Positions 12,728 through 21,800 of a stretch of DNA of 26,679 bases are shown here, piece by piece; position 1 is the first letter of the stretch, and each line of letters starts with the position of its first letter. Made by a program: the position numbers and the translations under genes. Origin of the DNA: a virus; IMG/VR virus record IMGVR_UViG_3300007519_000068, positions 1 through 26,679 of that record; one strand, given 5' to 3'. Under the pieces are notes generated by a model. That model did no database searches, was not told the DNA's origin, and saw only the letters and a list, made by a program, of their open reading frames with translations.

Positions 12728-14263
12728 ATGAAGATCATCGACGGTAAGGCGTTGCTTATGAAGCTACGCAATCCAAAACGCATCACTGAAGTTATCCCTA
12801 AGAGTAAGGTAGTGCGCGACAACGAGGTGCTCGTAAACTGGGGTATCGACGAGGTACATAGCCTACGGAACCTCAAGATAAACGCACCCTCACCTATCCA
12901 AGACAGGTACAAATGGACAGGTAGACACGCTCCGTTTGCGCACCAAAAGAAAACATCCTCGTTCTTAACCCTACATAAAAAGGCCTTCTGTTTTAACGAG
13001 CAGGGTACCGGCAAGACAGCCAGTGCTATCTGGGCCGCTGATTACTTGTTGGACCAAGGTCATATCAAGCGAGTGTTAGTTGTATGCCCGTTGTCCATCA
13101 TGGACTCAGCGTGGCGCGAAGACCTGTTCACCTTTGCACCGCACCGCAGTGTGGAAGTCATATACGGTACGCCGAAGAAGCGTAAGCAGCTGCTCGCCCA
13201 AGGGGCAGACTTCGCCATTATAAACTACGACGGGATCGCTATCTGCTTCGACGAAATCGTGGCAGGGGGGTTCGACCTAATCATCGTGGACGAGGCAACT
13301 CACTACAAGAACGCGCAGTCGAAACGCTGGAAGACCATGAACAAACTGGTGGGCGATGATACGTGGCTGTGGATGATGACGGGTACTCCCGCCGCGCAGT
13401 CGCCCCTCGATGCCTACGGATTAGCCAAGTTAATCGACCCTGCATCGGTGCCACGGTTCTTTGGTTCCTTCCGAGATATGGTCATGCACAAGATCACGCA
13501 ATTTAGGTGGGTGGTTAAGCCGGAGTCGTCTGACCTTGTGTATAGGGTGTTACAGCCTGCTATCCGGTTCACCAAAGAAGAGTGCCTTGACCTGCCCGAA
13601 ATGACTTACGTCAAACGCAAAGTAGAACTGACACGGCAGCAGCAGCTTTACTATGACAAACTCAAAAAGAACCACCTTATTACTATCGGCGAAGATGAAG
13701 TATCGGCGGTAAACTCTGCGGTGGCTATCAACAAGCTACTACAGATTTCTGCGGGTGCCGTATATACAGACGACGGGGACACGCTCGAGTTCGACATCAA
13801 GCACCGGTATAACGTGCTGAGGGAAGTTATCGACGAGAGCAGTCAGAAGGTTCTTATATTTGTGCCGTTCAAACACACCATTGACATACTGGTGGATAAG
13901 CTACGCAATGACGGGCTGACTACCGAGGTTATCCGTGGTGACGTGCCCGTAGCCAAGCGTACAGATATATTCAAACGGTTCCAGACAGTAGACGACCCCA
14001 AGATATTGGTAATCCAGCCGCAGTCCGCTGCACATGGTGTCACGTTAACAGCAGCCAACACTGTGGTGTGGTGGGGTCCGACCCCGTCTCTGGAAACATA
14101 TGCGCAGGCAAACGCTCGTGTGCACCGCTCTGGACAAAAACATCCGTGCACTGTTGTACAGTTGCAGGGTTCCCCTGTGGAAAAGCGCATTTACTCACTG
14201 TTAGATAGTAGAATCAACGTCCACACAAAAATGACCGACCTCTACAAAGAACTACTTGACTAA
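12728..14263 (+). CDS. SNF2-type DEAD-like helicase/ATPase
   Basis: This 511-residue superfamily 2 helicase starts at 12728, with GGAG at 12718-12721. The motifs, in order, are a Q-like element PFAHQKK (69-75), Walker A EQGTGKTAS (91-99), motif II VDEATH (187-192), motif III MMTGTP (216-221), LIFVPFKHT, and motif VI QANARVHRSGQ (460-470). The W-W-G-P-T-P-S element and the RSGQ ending are typical of SNF2/Rad54-type phage proteins. It probably translocates on duplex or branched DNA to support replication restart or recombination with the nuclease and ssDNA-binding protein. A second promoter appears to overlap its stop codon. Confidence 0.92.
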   Translation: MKIIDGKALLMKLRNPKRITEVIPKSKVVRDNEVLVNWGIDEVHSLRNLKINAPSPIQDRYKWTGRHAPFAHQKKTSSFLTLHKKAFCFNEQGTGKTASAIWAADYLLDQGHIKRVLVVCPLSIMDSAWREDLFTFAPHRSVEVIYGTPKKRKQLLAQGADFAIINYDGIAICFDEIVAGGFDLIIVDEATHYKNAQSKRWKTMNKLVGDDTWLWMMTGTPAAQSPLDAYGLAKLIDPASVPRFFGSFRDMVMHKITQFRWVVKPESSDLVYRVLQPAIRFTKEECLDLPEMTYVKRKVELTRQQQLYYDKLKKNHLITIGEDEVSAVNSAVAINKLLQISAGAVYTDDGDTLEFDIKHRYNVLREVIDESSQKVLIFVPFKHTIDILVDKLRNDGLTTEVIRGDVPVAKRTDIFKRFQTVDDPKILVIQPQSAAHGVTLTAANTVVWWGPTPSLETYAQANARVHRSGQKHPCTVVQLQGSPVEKRIYSLLDSRINVHTKMTDLYKELLD

Positions 14264-14284
14264 CACACCATACACTACTAAAGT
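14256..14284 (+). promoter_or_regulatory. Probable internal promoter TTGACT-N17-TAAAGT
   Basis: TTGACT (14256-14261) and TAAAGT (14279-14284) lie 17 bases apart across the end of the helicase gene. A start near 14291 would give a leader of about 23 bases containing the AAGGAG of the next gene. It could boost the ssDNA-binding protein and primase genes. Confidence 0.4.
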
Positions 14285-14313
14285 GAAACTCTAACCAAAC
14301 AAGGAGAGCAATA

Positions 14314-14715
14314 ATGGATGACACCTCTGGCGTCTCCGCAGATAAACTCACTAGAGCCTATATCAATATCCGGGCGAAGCGAGCTGCGATATCCGCGGAG
14401 TTCAAGGAAAACGATGGAGCGTTGGTACGCCAACAGGAAATTCTGAAACGTGCGCTGCTAGACTACTGTGACGTTCACAAGGTTGAAAGCGTCCGCACTA
14501 CTGAGGGTCTGTTTTTCAGGTCTACTAAAACGAAATACTGGACTGGAGATTGGGAGTCTATGTACGGGTTCATCAAAGAGCACGACATGCCCGAGTTCCT
14601 AGACCGCCGTTTGAACCAGACCAACGTCAAACAGTTCTTGGAAGAGAACCCCGATGTGATGCCCAAGGGTCTGAACATCGACACTGAATACGTAATCTCT
14701 GTGAGGAAAAAATGA
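14314..14715 (+). CDS. Conserved phage coiled-coil protein of the recombination module
   Basis: This 133-residue protein starts at 14314, with AAGGAG about 8 bases upstream. Residues 10-55 form a helical hairpin or coiled coil (LTRAYINIRAKRAAISAEF, then QQEILKRALLDYCDVHKV). Next comes a beta segment (VRTTEGLFFRSTKTKYW) and then a helix ending in NPDVMPKGLNIDTEYVISVRKK. Proteins with this layout are common next to phage ssDNA-binding proteins and nucleases, but their exact role is not settled to my knowledge. Its stop overlaps the start of the excisionase-like gene (ATGATG). Confidence 0.65.
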   Translation: MDDTSGVSADKLTRAYINIRAKRAAISAEFKENDGALVRQQEILKRALLDYCDVHKVESVRTTEGLFFRSTKTKYWTGDWESMYGFIKEHDMPEFLDRRLNQTNVKQFLEENPDVMPKGLNIDTEYVISVRKK

Positions 14716-14972
14716 TGACAGAACCTTTTGTACAAATAGAGGACTTAGCGAAGCACTTCGCTGTGTCTATCTCAACGATACGTGCGTGGGTACGGCAGGG
14801 GCATATCCCCAAGACCACGTACATCAAGATCGGTAACACCTACCGGTTCAATAAAACCGCAGTCTCAGAGGCTTTGACAAAAGCGATGCGGGACGTGGAT
14901 GAAACCCCCACAGAGCGGGTAAAAGACGACCGTCAACTTGAGATGGATTTCAACGTTGACCAAGACGTATAA
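14712..14972 (+). CDS. MerR/excisionase-type HTH protein with QLEMDF tail
   Basis: This 86-residue protein has an N-terminal winged HTH of the helix_turn_helix_17/excisionase type (residues 7-55: IEDLAKHFAVSISTIRAW, then VRQGHIPKTTYIKIGNTYRF). The C-terminal tail, residues 75-80, is QLEMDF. The ATG at 14712 overlaps the previous TGA; an alternative ATG is at 14715. It lies directly before the ssDNA-binding gene. It could be a local regulator, an excisionase or, given the clamp-motif-like tail, a replisome-tethered DNA-binding protein. No integrase is visible in the window to favour the excisionase reading. Confidence 0.75.
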   Translation: MMTEPFVQIEDLAKHFAVSISTIRAWVRQGHIPKTTYIKIGNTYRFNKTAVSEALTKAMRDVDETPTERVKDDRQLEMDFNVDQDV

Positions 14973-14989
14973 CATAGGAGAACGACAAA

Positions 14990-15736
14990 ATGACTGAAGC
15001 ATATATCATCGAAAACGTAGAAGCACTCTGGCCCAAACTGGACCGTACGTATGCGTTCGACCAGAACAAAAAGCGTAGTATGCCGTGTGACCCGCGGGAG
15101 CAAAACGCTGAGTTCTCCATCCAGTTCCGTATGAACAGCGAGACTGCCAAGGCCTTGTTCCTGCAAATGAAGGCACATTACGCGGCGAACAAAGAGGACA
15201 AGTGGCCCGACAAACTAGAAAACCCATTCGTGAAAGACGATAATGGTACGTACACCCATAAGGCTAACTTGAAGGGTGCCTACAAAGGTGAGGTTACTAC
15301 CAAGCCCTTGCAGGTGGATTCGCAGGGTACCCCGCTCGCTGATGATTTCCAGTTGACCACAGGGAGCACCGTAAGTGTCGCGGTATCGTTCTACGCGTAC
15401 GATTTCAACGGCAAGCAAAACGTGTCGCTACGTTTGAAAGCTGTACAGGTTATCAAGTACGTTCCAATGCAAGCTCGTAACCCGTTTGGGGCTGTCGAGG
15501 GTGGTTTTGTTGTGGGTGGTGACGATAACCCATTCGCAGGGTCGGGTAGCGCGAAGCCTAAACCGGCTAAAAGCAACAACGTGTTAGCTGATGAAGCTGA
15601 TGAAGCTGATGAAGCTGACGACGGGTTCGAAGAAGAGAAGGAAAAACCTCCGGTAAAAAGAGCTGCCAAAAAGGCAGTCGCGAAACCTTCATCTAACGAC
15701 GACCTAGATTCTGTCCTCGAAGATTGGGACGACTAA
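14990..15736 (+). CDS. Single-stranded DNA-binding protein (DUF2815/Enc34-like)
   Basis: This 248-residue protein starts at 14990, with AGGAG at 14976-14980. The N-terminal 175 residues form an OB-like core with motifs RTYAFDQNKKRSMPCDP, KLKGAYKGEVTTKPL-like (LKGAYKGEVTTKPLQV) and SVAVSFYAYDF, then LRLKAVQVIKY. These are typical of phage ssDNA-binding proteins of the DUF2815/Enc34 kind. A flexible Ala/Glu/Lys linker follows, with an in-frame 9-bp tandem repeat (DEA units). The protein ends in a very acidic tail (DDLDSVLEDWDD), as in SSBs that recruit partners through their C-terminus. It should coat ssDNA for the polymerase, nuclease and helicase of this operon. Confidence 0.8.
   Translation: MTEAYIIENVEALWPKLDRTYAFDQNKKRSMPCDPREQNAEFSIQFRMNSETAKALFLQMKAHYAANKEDKWPDKLENPFVKDDNGTYTHKANLKGAYKGEVTTKPLQVDSQGTPLADDFQLTTGSTVSVAVSFYAYDFNGKQNVSLRLKAVQVIKYVPMQARNPFGAVEGGFVVGGDDNPFAGSGSAKPKPAKSNNVLADEADEADEADDGFEEEKEKPPVKRAAKKAVAKPSSNDDLDSVLEDWDD
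15587..15613 (+). repeat. Three tandem copies of GCTGATGAA
   Basis: Three perfect 9-bp units, plus a partial fourth (GCTGACGAC), encode Ala-Asp-Glu repeats in the linker of the ssDNA-binding protein. This is a likely site of slippage-driven length variation. Confidence 0.85.
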
Positions 15737-15743
15737 AAAATAT

Positions 15744-15769
15744 ATCACGGCTGCTTCGGTGGCCGTGAT
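15744..15769. terminator. UUCG-capped hairpin; possible minus-strand or weak terminator
   Basis: ATCACGGCTGC (15744-15754) and GTGGCCGTGAT (15759-15769) pair through 11 positions, two of them G-T, around a TTCG tetraloop. On the + strand no T-run follows, so it may be an RNA processing or stability element between the SSB and primase genes. On the - strand it is followed by ATATTTTTTA and resembles an intrinsic terminator that would stop antisense transcription. Confidence 0.5.
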
Positions 15770-15795
15770 TAACCTCCCGACAGCGAGTGGTGCAT

Positions 15796-18603
15796 ATGGA
15801 AACGAAAAGATTTTTAGACCTGATACTAGGACACGACGGCCACTACTGTGTGTTTGCCGCGAATAGCAGTGGTCTCAAGCAGGAGTTCTACACTTCTGTA
15901 AACGAAGTAATAGATGCCGCGGACAACCTCGATGCCGCTGGGTACGACGTCTACTTTGCGCTAGGGAGGCTTGAAGAAGCAGGTTCCCGCAAGGCTGAAA
16001 ACGTAACCCACCTAAAGTCTTTCTTTTTGGACTTGGACTGCGGACCTGACAAAGAGTTCCCCAACCAAAAAGCAGCAATATCCGAACTGCGGGCGTTCTG
16101 TAAACGTCATAGCCTGCCGAAACCTACGCTGGTCAATTCGGGACGTGGAGTGCACGCCTACTGGATTTTGTCCCACGCTATATGCCGAGACGACTGGTGG
16201 CCCGTGGCCGAGCGACTGAAGAACCTATGCCTCGCCGACGGTTTCGAGGCAGACAGGTCAGTGACGTCCGACGTAGCCCGCGTCCTCCGCGTACCTAACA
16301 CCCACAACCACAAGAGCGACCCGTCAGCACCCGTAACCTTCTTTGGTTTAGAGGCTCCGCAGATGGTGGACTTCGACGAATTTTCTCAGTTGCTTGGTGA
16401 CGACCCGATACCAGTACCCCACAAACACAAGTCAAACGGTGCGGTAAGCGCGTTCCGCGATGCCATGCACCAGAACCAACGGGGTAGTTTCAAACGCCTA
16501 CTAACACGTACAAGAAGTGGTACAGGTTGTGGCCAGATAAGGCACGTGATCGAAAACCAAGAGACAGTGTCGTATGACCTGTGGCGTTCGGCGCTATCTA
16601 TTGCCAACGTGTGTGAAGATGGTGACAAGGCCGCGCACCTAATGTCCCACAAGCACGAAGATTACAACATTAACGCCACCCTACGTAAGATGCAGGACAC
16701 AGGTGGGCCGCACTTCTGTAATACGTTTGAGGGTCATAACCCTGCAGGGTGCGTAGACTGCCCCAACAAGGGTAAAATATCTACTCCTGCGATGTTGGCC
16801 AAGGAAATTGCCGAGGCTGCGCCCGAGGATAACGTGGTAGAAGCCGCCGCGGCGACAGGCATAAAGACGTACGCGATACCAAAACTTCCTAACCCATATT
16901 TCCGTGGACAGAATGGCGGCGTGTACATTCGCGTGAAGGACGAAGACGGGAACCCTGACGAGCAGTGCGTGTACCACTACGACTTCTACGTTACACGCAG
17001 GCTCCATGACGCGGAGTTGGGTGAGGTGGTAGCCTTCGCACTCCACCTGCCGAGAGACGGGGTGAGGGAGTTTACCGTACCCCTGACCTCCATCACTTCT
17101 AAAGAAGAGTTCCGCAAGCACATGTCAGCACAGGGGATAACCGCGCTTGGCGCAGATTTGGATAAACTAATGAGATACACGACAGCGTGGATTAACGAAC
17201 TACAACACACCACAAGCGCCAGCACTGCGCACCAACAATTCGGTTGGACTGACGACACCGAGATGAAAGAGTTTGTGTTAGGCGACCGCCTGATTACAGC
17301 TGCGGGTGTGGATTACAACCCGCCTTCGGGCAAGACAATCCAATCATCTAAAGCGTTTGTTGTTAAGGGTACCCGTGATCGCAGCAGAGAAATACTCGAG
17401 TTCTATGACCAAGAGGGTATGGAGATGCACCAGTTTGTCGTGTGCGGCGGGTTTGGTACGATCCTTATGCCTTTCACAGGTCTGTACAGTTTGGGCGTTC
17501 ACTTGTTCGGGTACACCGGCGGGGGTAAAACAACGGCCATGTTTGCGGCGTCCTCCATATGGGGTGATCCTGCGGGCACGACCAGCATGAAAAAAGACAC
17601 AGAGAACGCCCGTTGGAACCGCGCAGAACTCATGCACAACATGCTGCTGAACACGGACGAGATGACAAACTTGCGGGGCGCTGTGGCGTCCGACTACGCT
17701 TACCAACTGTCTGAGGGCAAACAAAAGAACCGTATGACGGGTGGTAGCAACCTAGAACGTGTCCGTGGTATGCCTTGGCGTCTACTGGCGTTCTCGACAG
17801 GTAACGTGAGCATGTATGCGCAAATGGCCATGGCCAAGGGTGACGTCAAAGCAGAGATGCAGCGACTGCTTGAGCTGCGGGTGGATGATATGCCACGTGT
17901 CCATGTGGACCCTACTGTGGGTGCGGCGCAGTTCAAAGACGTGCAGTTAAACTACGGCCACTTCTCCGAGGAATACGTGCAGTACGTCATTAACAATCGC
18001 GACGCTATCGCCACGAAGTTCGAGAAGATCAAGCAAAACCTCGAGAAGCGCGCCAGGCTTACTAGCGTCAACCGTTTCTGGGCAGGGGGCTGTGCGGCTA
18101 TCCTTACGGGAGCGTATGTGGCCAAGCATTTAGGCATCATAGACTATGACCTCAAACGCCTATTTGATTGGGTTGTAGCTACACTGATCCGTGTGAAATC
18201 TTTTGTCGACGACAGTACGGCCACGGTGCAGACGCTCATAACAGATTACGTGGCCGAGAACTGGAGCAACGTCCTTAAAATCAAGAGCACTGCTACGACT
18301 GCGGGTGTAGGTGGAGTAGTCCCGATAGTTATCCCTGAACAGTCACCTCGAAACGCGATCGTCGCCCGATATGAACCCGACACGTCGATGCTCTACATTG
18401 TACAGAAACCGTTTAAGCAGTGGCTTGGTGAGCAGCACATAGACTTTATCAGCACGGTGGACGGGTTGACGGAGCAAATGGGGGCCAAGAAGGTCAAGAA
18501 ACGGTTGTGCAAAGGCACCAACTTCAACCTACCATCCGCGTGGACTATCGCAGTGAAACTGGAAGGGCTTGGCCAAGATGTATCAGAAGCCGATGAAGAC
18601 TGA
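15796..18603 (+). CDS. AEP primase - DUF927-type helicase fusion
   Basis: This 935-residue replication protein starts at the ATG at 15796; GTG codons at 15787 and 15790 are alternatives and ribosome sites are weak for all. The N-terminal archaeo-eukaryotic primase domain shows FFLDLDCG (D79, D81) and SGRGVHAYW (H120). A Cys-rich element (FCNTFEGHNPAGCVDCPNKG) lies near residue 315 and may bind zinc. The C-terminal helicase has Walker A GYTGGGKT (572-579) and Walker B LLNTDEM (D621, E622), like DUF927-type phage helicases. It should unwind and prime the phage origin or forks. It is the last large gene of the operon. Confidence 0.9.
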   Translation: METKRFLDLILGHDGHYCVFAANSSGLKQEFYTSVNEVIDAADNLDAAGYDVYFALGRLEEAGSRKAENVTHLKSFFLDLDCGPDKEFPNQKAAISELRAFCKRHSLPKPTLVNSGRGVHAYWILSHAICRDDWWPVAERLKNLCLADGFEADRSVTSDVARVLRVPNTHNHKSDPSAPVTFFGLEAPQMVDFDEFSQLLGDDPIPVPHKHKSNGAVSAFRDAMHQNQRGSFKRLLTRTRSGTGCGQIRHVIENQETVSYDLWRSALSIANVCEDGDKAAHLMSHKHEDYNINATLRKMQDTGGPHFCNTFEGHNPAGCVDCPNKGKISTPAMLAKEIAEAAPEDNVVEAAAATGIKTYAIPKLPNPYFRGQNGGVYIRVKDEDGNPDEQCVYHYDFYVTRRLHDAELGEVVAFALHLPRDGVREFTVPLTSITSKEEFRKHMSAQGITALGADLDKLMRYTTAWINELQHTTSASTAHQQFGWTDDTEMKEFVLGDRLITAAGVDYNPPSGKTIQSSKAFVVKGTRDRSREILEFYDQEGMEMHQFVVCGGFGTILMPFTGLYSLGVHLFGYTGGGKTTAMFAASSIWGDPAGTTSMKKDTENARWNRAELMHNMLLNTDEMTNLRGAVASDYAYQLSEGKQKNRMTGGSNLERVRGMPWRLLAFSTGNVSMYAQMAMAKGDVKAEMQRLLELRVDDMPRVHVDPTVGAAQFKDVQLNYGHFSEEYVQYVINNRDAIATKFEKIKQNLEKRARLTSVNRFWAGGCAAILTGAYVAKHLGIIDYDLKRLFDWVVATLIRVKSFVDDSTATVQTLITDYVAENWSNVLKIKSTATTAGVGGVVPIVIPEQSPRNAIVARYEPDTSMLYIVQKPFKQWLGEQHIDFISTVDGLTEQMGAKKVKKRLCKGTNFNLPSAWTIAVKLEGLGQDVSEADED

Positions 18604-18805
18604 CGATCTTAACCCGGACAAGGTCAAGATAATCGTGGATTGGGGGAGTATGGTGGTAGGGGCGTCTGTGTTTGTCCCCTGTGTCGACACCGATAACGCC
18701 AAGAAACAAGTGAGTAAAATAGCAGAGATTAAGAGCTGGACGTTTGAAACACGTGTGCGGATAGAGAGCGATATGTTTGGGGTTCGCATATGGCGTACAG
18801 TGTGA
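18593..18805 (+). CDS. Small alpha/beta protein closing the operon, unknown
   Basis: This 70-residue protein starts MKTDDLNPDKVKIIVDWG. It overlaps the primase gene end by 11 bases, so translation is coupled; upstream in-frame ATGs at 18569 and 18578 are alternatives. The predicted pattern is strand (VKIIVDWGSMVVGASVFVP), helix (NAKKQVSKIAEIKSW) and two strands (FETRVRIESD, GVRIWRTV), resembling a small alpha/beta fold. No family is recognised. Its TGA begins a perfect hairpin (18805-18827), and the operon terminator follows 57 bases later. Confidence 0.6.
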   Translation: MKTDDLNPDKVKIIVDWGSMVVGASVFVPCVDTDNAKKQVSKIAEIKSWTFETRVRIESDMFGVRIWRTV

Positions 18806-18827
18806 TACCGTCGCACACAGACGGTAT
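18805..18827 (+). other. 8-bp inverted repeat after the last operon gene
   Basis: ATACCGTC (18805-18812) and GACGGTAT (18820-18827) flank a 7-base loop, directly at the stop of the last gene. No T-run follows. It could be an mRNA 3' stabiliser or a protein-binding dyad upstream of the true terminator. Confidence 0.45.
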
Positions 18828-18861
18828 AACCTCCCTTATGTCGTTCTCCTCCCTGACTTAA

Positions 18862-18889
18862 CCCCTGCCGTAAAAAGCAGGGGTTTTTT
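18862..18889 (+). terminator. Intrinsic terminator of the replication operon
   Basis: CCCCTGC (18862-18868) pairs with GCAGGGG (18877-18883) around an 8-base loop and is followed by six Ts (18884-18889). It stops + strand transcription in the convergent junction. The T-run overlaps the TAA (18888-18890) of the giant gene on the other strand, so the two units are packed without spare sequence. Confidence 0.85.
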
Positions 18890-21800
18890 ATTGTTTGTAC
18901 TCGGAGCGCAACTGTTCGAGGGTGTTGCGGTACAGTGGGCTGAGGGTCACACCGTTGTACATCTCCAAAGAGGTCTTAGCGTGCTGTGCCATTGACCGCT
19001 CGATCGAACTTTGCGTGACAGCCGCCTCTGGGTGCCGACGGTTGAACTCGTCTATTTCCCCGTACACTTCGTCTGCTGCGCTGAAGTCACCTACACGCAT
19101 CGCCACATAATACTTCTTGTGCAGGGCAGAACGCCGCGCGCCGACGGCGATACTAATGCCTTTGCTTATCATGTTCTGCTCTTGGCGGAACGTGTACTCT
19201 GTGGGTGGGAAACCCAACACCTGTGCAGCCATTTCACCGCCAGTCATGTCGTCGTAGATCGGGTCGCCCCTACGTGTGAAGGCACCACCCTGATCCGCGT
19301 AACGCCCGAACGCACCCTTATACATGTTGGCGATTGCTACGGGCATTAGGTTCTCAATACCGCGCTGTGTTTCACCCTCCCGTAGGTCACTCACACCCCG
19401 AACTAGACGCTTACCCACGCTGAGAGCTGGACCGCCCAAGTAATGCCCTATGGTTTCTTCGACTGACGGGTCGTTATTATAACGATTTTCCTGCAGAAGT
19501 AGACCTGTAAGCGCTACTCGACTGGCAACGTCAACGCCTGCAAACTGTGTGATAGCGCCTTTATACCAACCCTCCCCGATGTGCTTACGCACAATGGTGT
19601 CGAAGTCGTCCTCTTCGTCGTCTAGGTAGAGTGCGTCTACAAGCAACTGCACCGCGCCGTAGAGTGGTACACCTTGCACACCCGCGAAGAACAACGCCGC
19701 ACCATGCAGACCGATAAGCTGTTTCCATGCAGCCTTACGTTCGGGCGAACCCTCTTCGCCAAACAACTTGCCCTTGTCGGAATCAAACGCAACCTTAGCG
19801 GCTTTTAACATACTGTAGTACATTTGTAGGCCGTAACTCTTATACATAAAGGCCACGCGGCCGACACCCTCGCGTGCGATAGGTGGTGCAGTCTCTAGGA
19901 AGGAACCACCGTTTGTTTCCTGCGACGCATAAAAGGCCTGCTCTGCGGCTTTGTCCATCCGCTCAGTCCGTGTCATTCTAGGGCTGTCTTCCGCCAACTT
20001 CTGCAAGGCCAGTTTGTAGGCGGTTATGAGAGTGACCTGACGGTTAAACTGTTCACCATGGTTAAACACGAACGCAGACAGCACGGAGATGTTATCCATG
20101 ACAGCGCCTACTTTACCGCTACGAGATACCCGACCAGATTCTTCGAGCCCCAGTGCTTCTGCAAGATAGCCCTGCCCTAACTGACCGCGCTTCACTGCTG
20201 TAGCTACAAGTGGAGCGAGGTCTTCTAATTCTTTGCGGCGTTCCGCGGGTACATCTAAGGCTTTCTTGACCGTCATCACACCGTCATCTCGAATGTCGTA
20301 GTTGCCCAGTATAGAGTTCTTGGACGAGGTGACTATGCTGGCAGCTTCTTTGATCGCCACACCTGTTGCTTTGTACCCATACTTACCACCCAACATGGGC
20401 AGCACGAACAGCGGAACCTGCGAGAGGTTGACCAGTGCGGACGATACGTTGAAGCCAATGGTGTAGATAAACGCAGTCTGGTTGAGCCTACGTCCTATCG
20501 CTTCTAAATCTTTGTTGTTCGCACCTTGGCGCGCAAACCGAGAGCGGTTTAACAGTTCGGCTCTAACAGCGTCAAACGACGCACGGGTGTATTCGGCAGT
20601 TTTCCCCACACGAGACTTTGCTTCTGCGGCTCCAGTGGGGGTTATTTTGTTCTCGATCTCTTGGTCCAGCGCCCGCAGTATCGCAGCGTATTTCAGCTTC
20701 TCAGTCTGCCCCGCTAAGTCGTACGCCTTGGACTTCATAGCATAAACGGAGTCCGTCATGTACCCGGGCGTGCCCTTACGTTTCTGAAGTGACCTAGCAA
20801 AAGATGTTTCTGGCAGAGCATTAACGAACAAGCGCATGATTTGCGTCTGCACATCCCCATCAACCCCGTTAGCACTGAGAGTGCGGAGCGTCTGCGCAAC
20901 AAAAGAAGCGGGCGGAGCGTTCGTAAAGTTCTTACTGGTCAACTCACCGTCGGAGGTTTCGATACCAGTAAACGAACCATCGGCTTCCACCTCCGCTTTC
21001 GCTTGATCCCGCTCACGTCTTGTTGTGAACATCTCTACCGCGTAGGCATCTCTTGGTGATTTAGGCTTCTTAGCCGAGTATGTCAGCTTGTACTGCCCCT
21101 CACGAACCAGTGGGAAGTAGACGTCCAAAGTACCCTTATCAAACAGCTTGCCGTACACTTCATTCTTTAGCTTACCGGCCGCTTCAGGGTTGTCCTTCAT
21201 TAGCTGGTCGATCTCGCCGAAGATCACAGCACGCATTTTCTCGTATTGGCTACGGTAGTTGTTCCGCATAGTTTTGTATGCGTTTTGCCCTCCCGCACCG
21301 AGGGCGTTCCAATCGGCACGTTGCGCGTTCCACACGTCCATCTTGTCCGAGTCTTTGGCGTACTGTTTCTTTGCCTGCTCTACGGTCAGCGTCGGGTCTA
21401 CCTGATAGATAGTAGCGCCATACTCGTCACTATAGATCAACCGATCTAGCGTCTCTTTCTTGGCGTCGCTTACACTACCCACCCAAGCCGTGACTTTGTC
21501 GATCTCACGTTTCACCTGTTCGTTAGCGATACGGATACTACCCCGCTGCTCGTTCATAATACGGTCTAACTTGTATCCGAGATTGCCTAGACCAGCGGCT
21601 TTGGCGATGTCGGCCAGTCCTTGAGAACCCGTGAGTTTAAGTAATAGATTCTGGCCTCTGCCCTTAACATCTTGTTCAAAAAACTCTACAGCCTCGTTCC
21701 CAAACTTGCGGCGGAAGTCAGCACGTGCTTCGGGAGTACCGAACTTCTTCTGTGTACGGTCTACCAACGTGTCCAGAACCTTCCTAACCCCACCTGCGGT

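Noticed and set aside
14712-14972. Excisionase implying an integrated prophage
   Set aside because: No integrase or att-like repeat is visible; the HTH fold is shared by many regulators.
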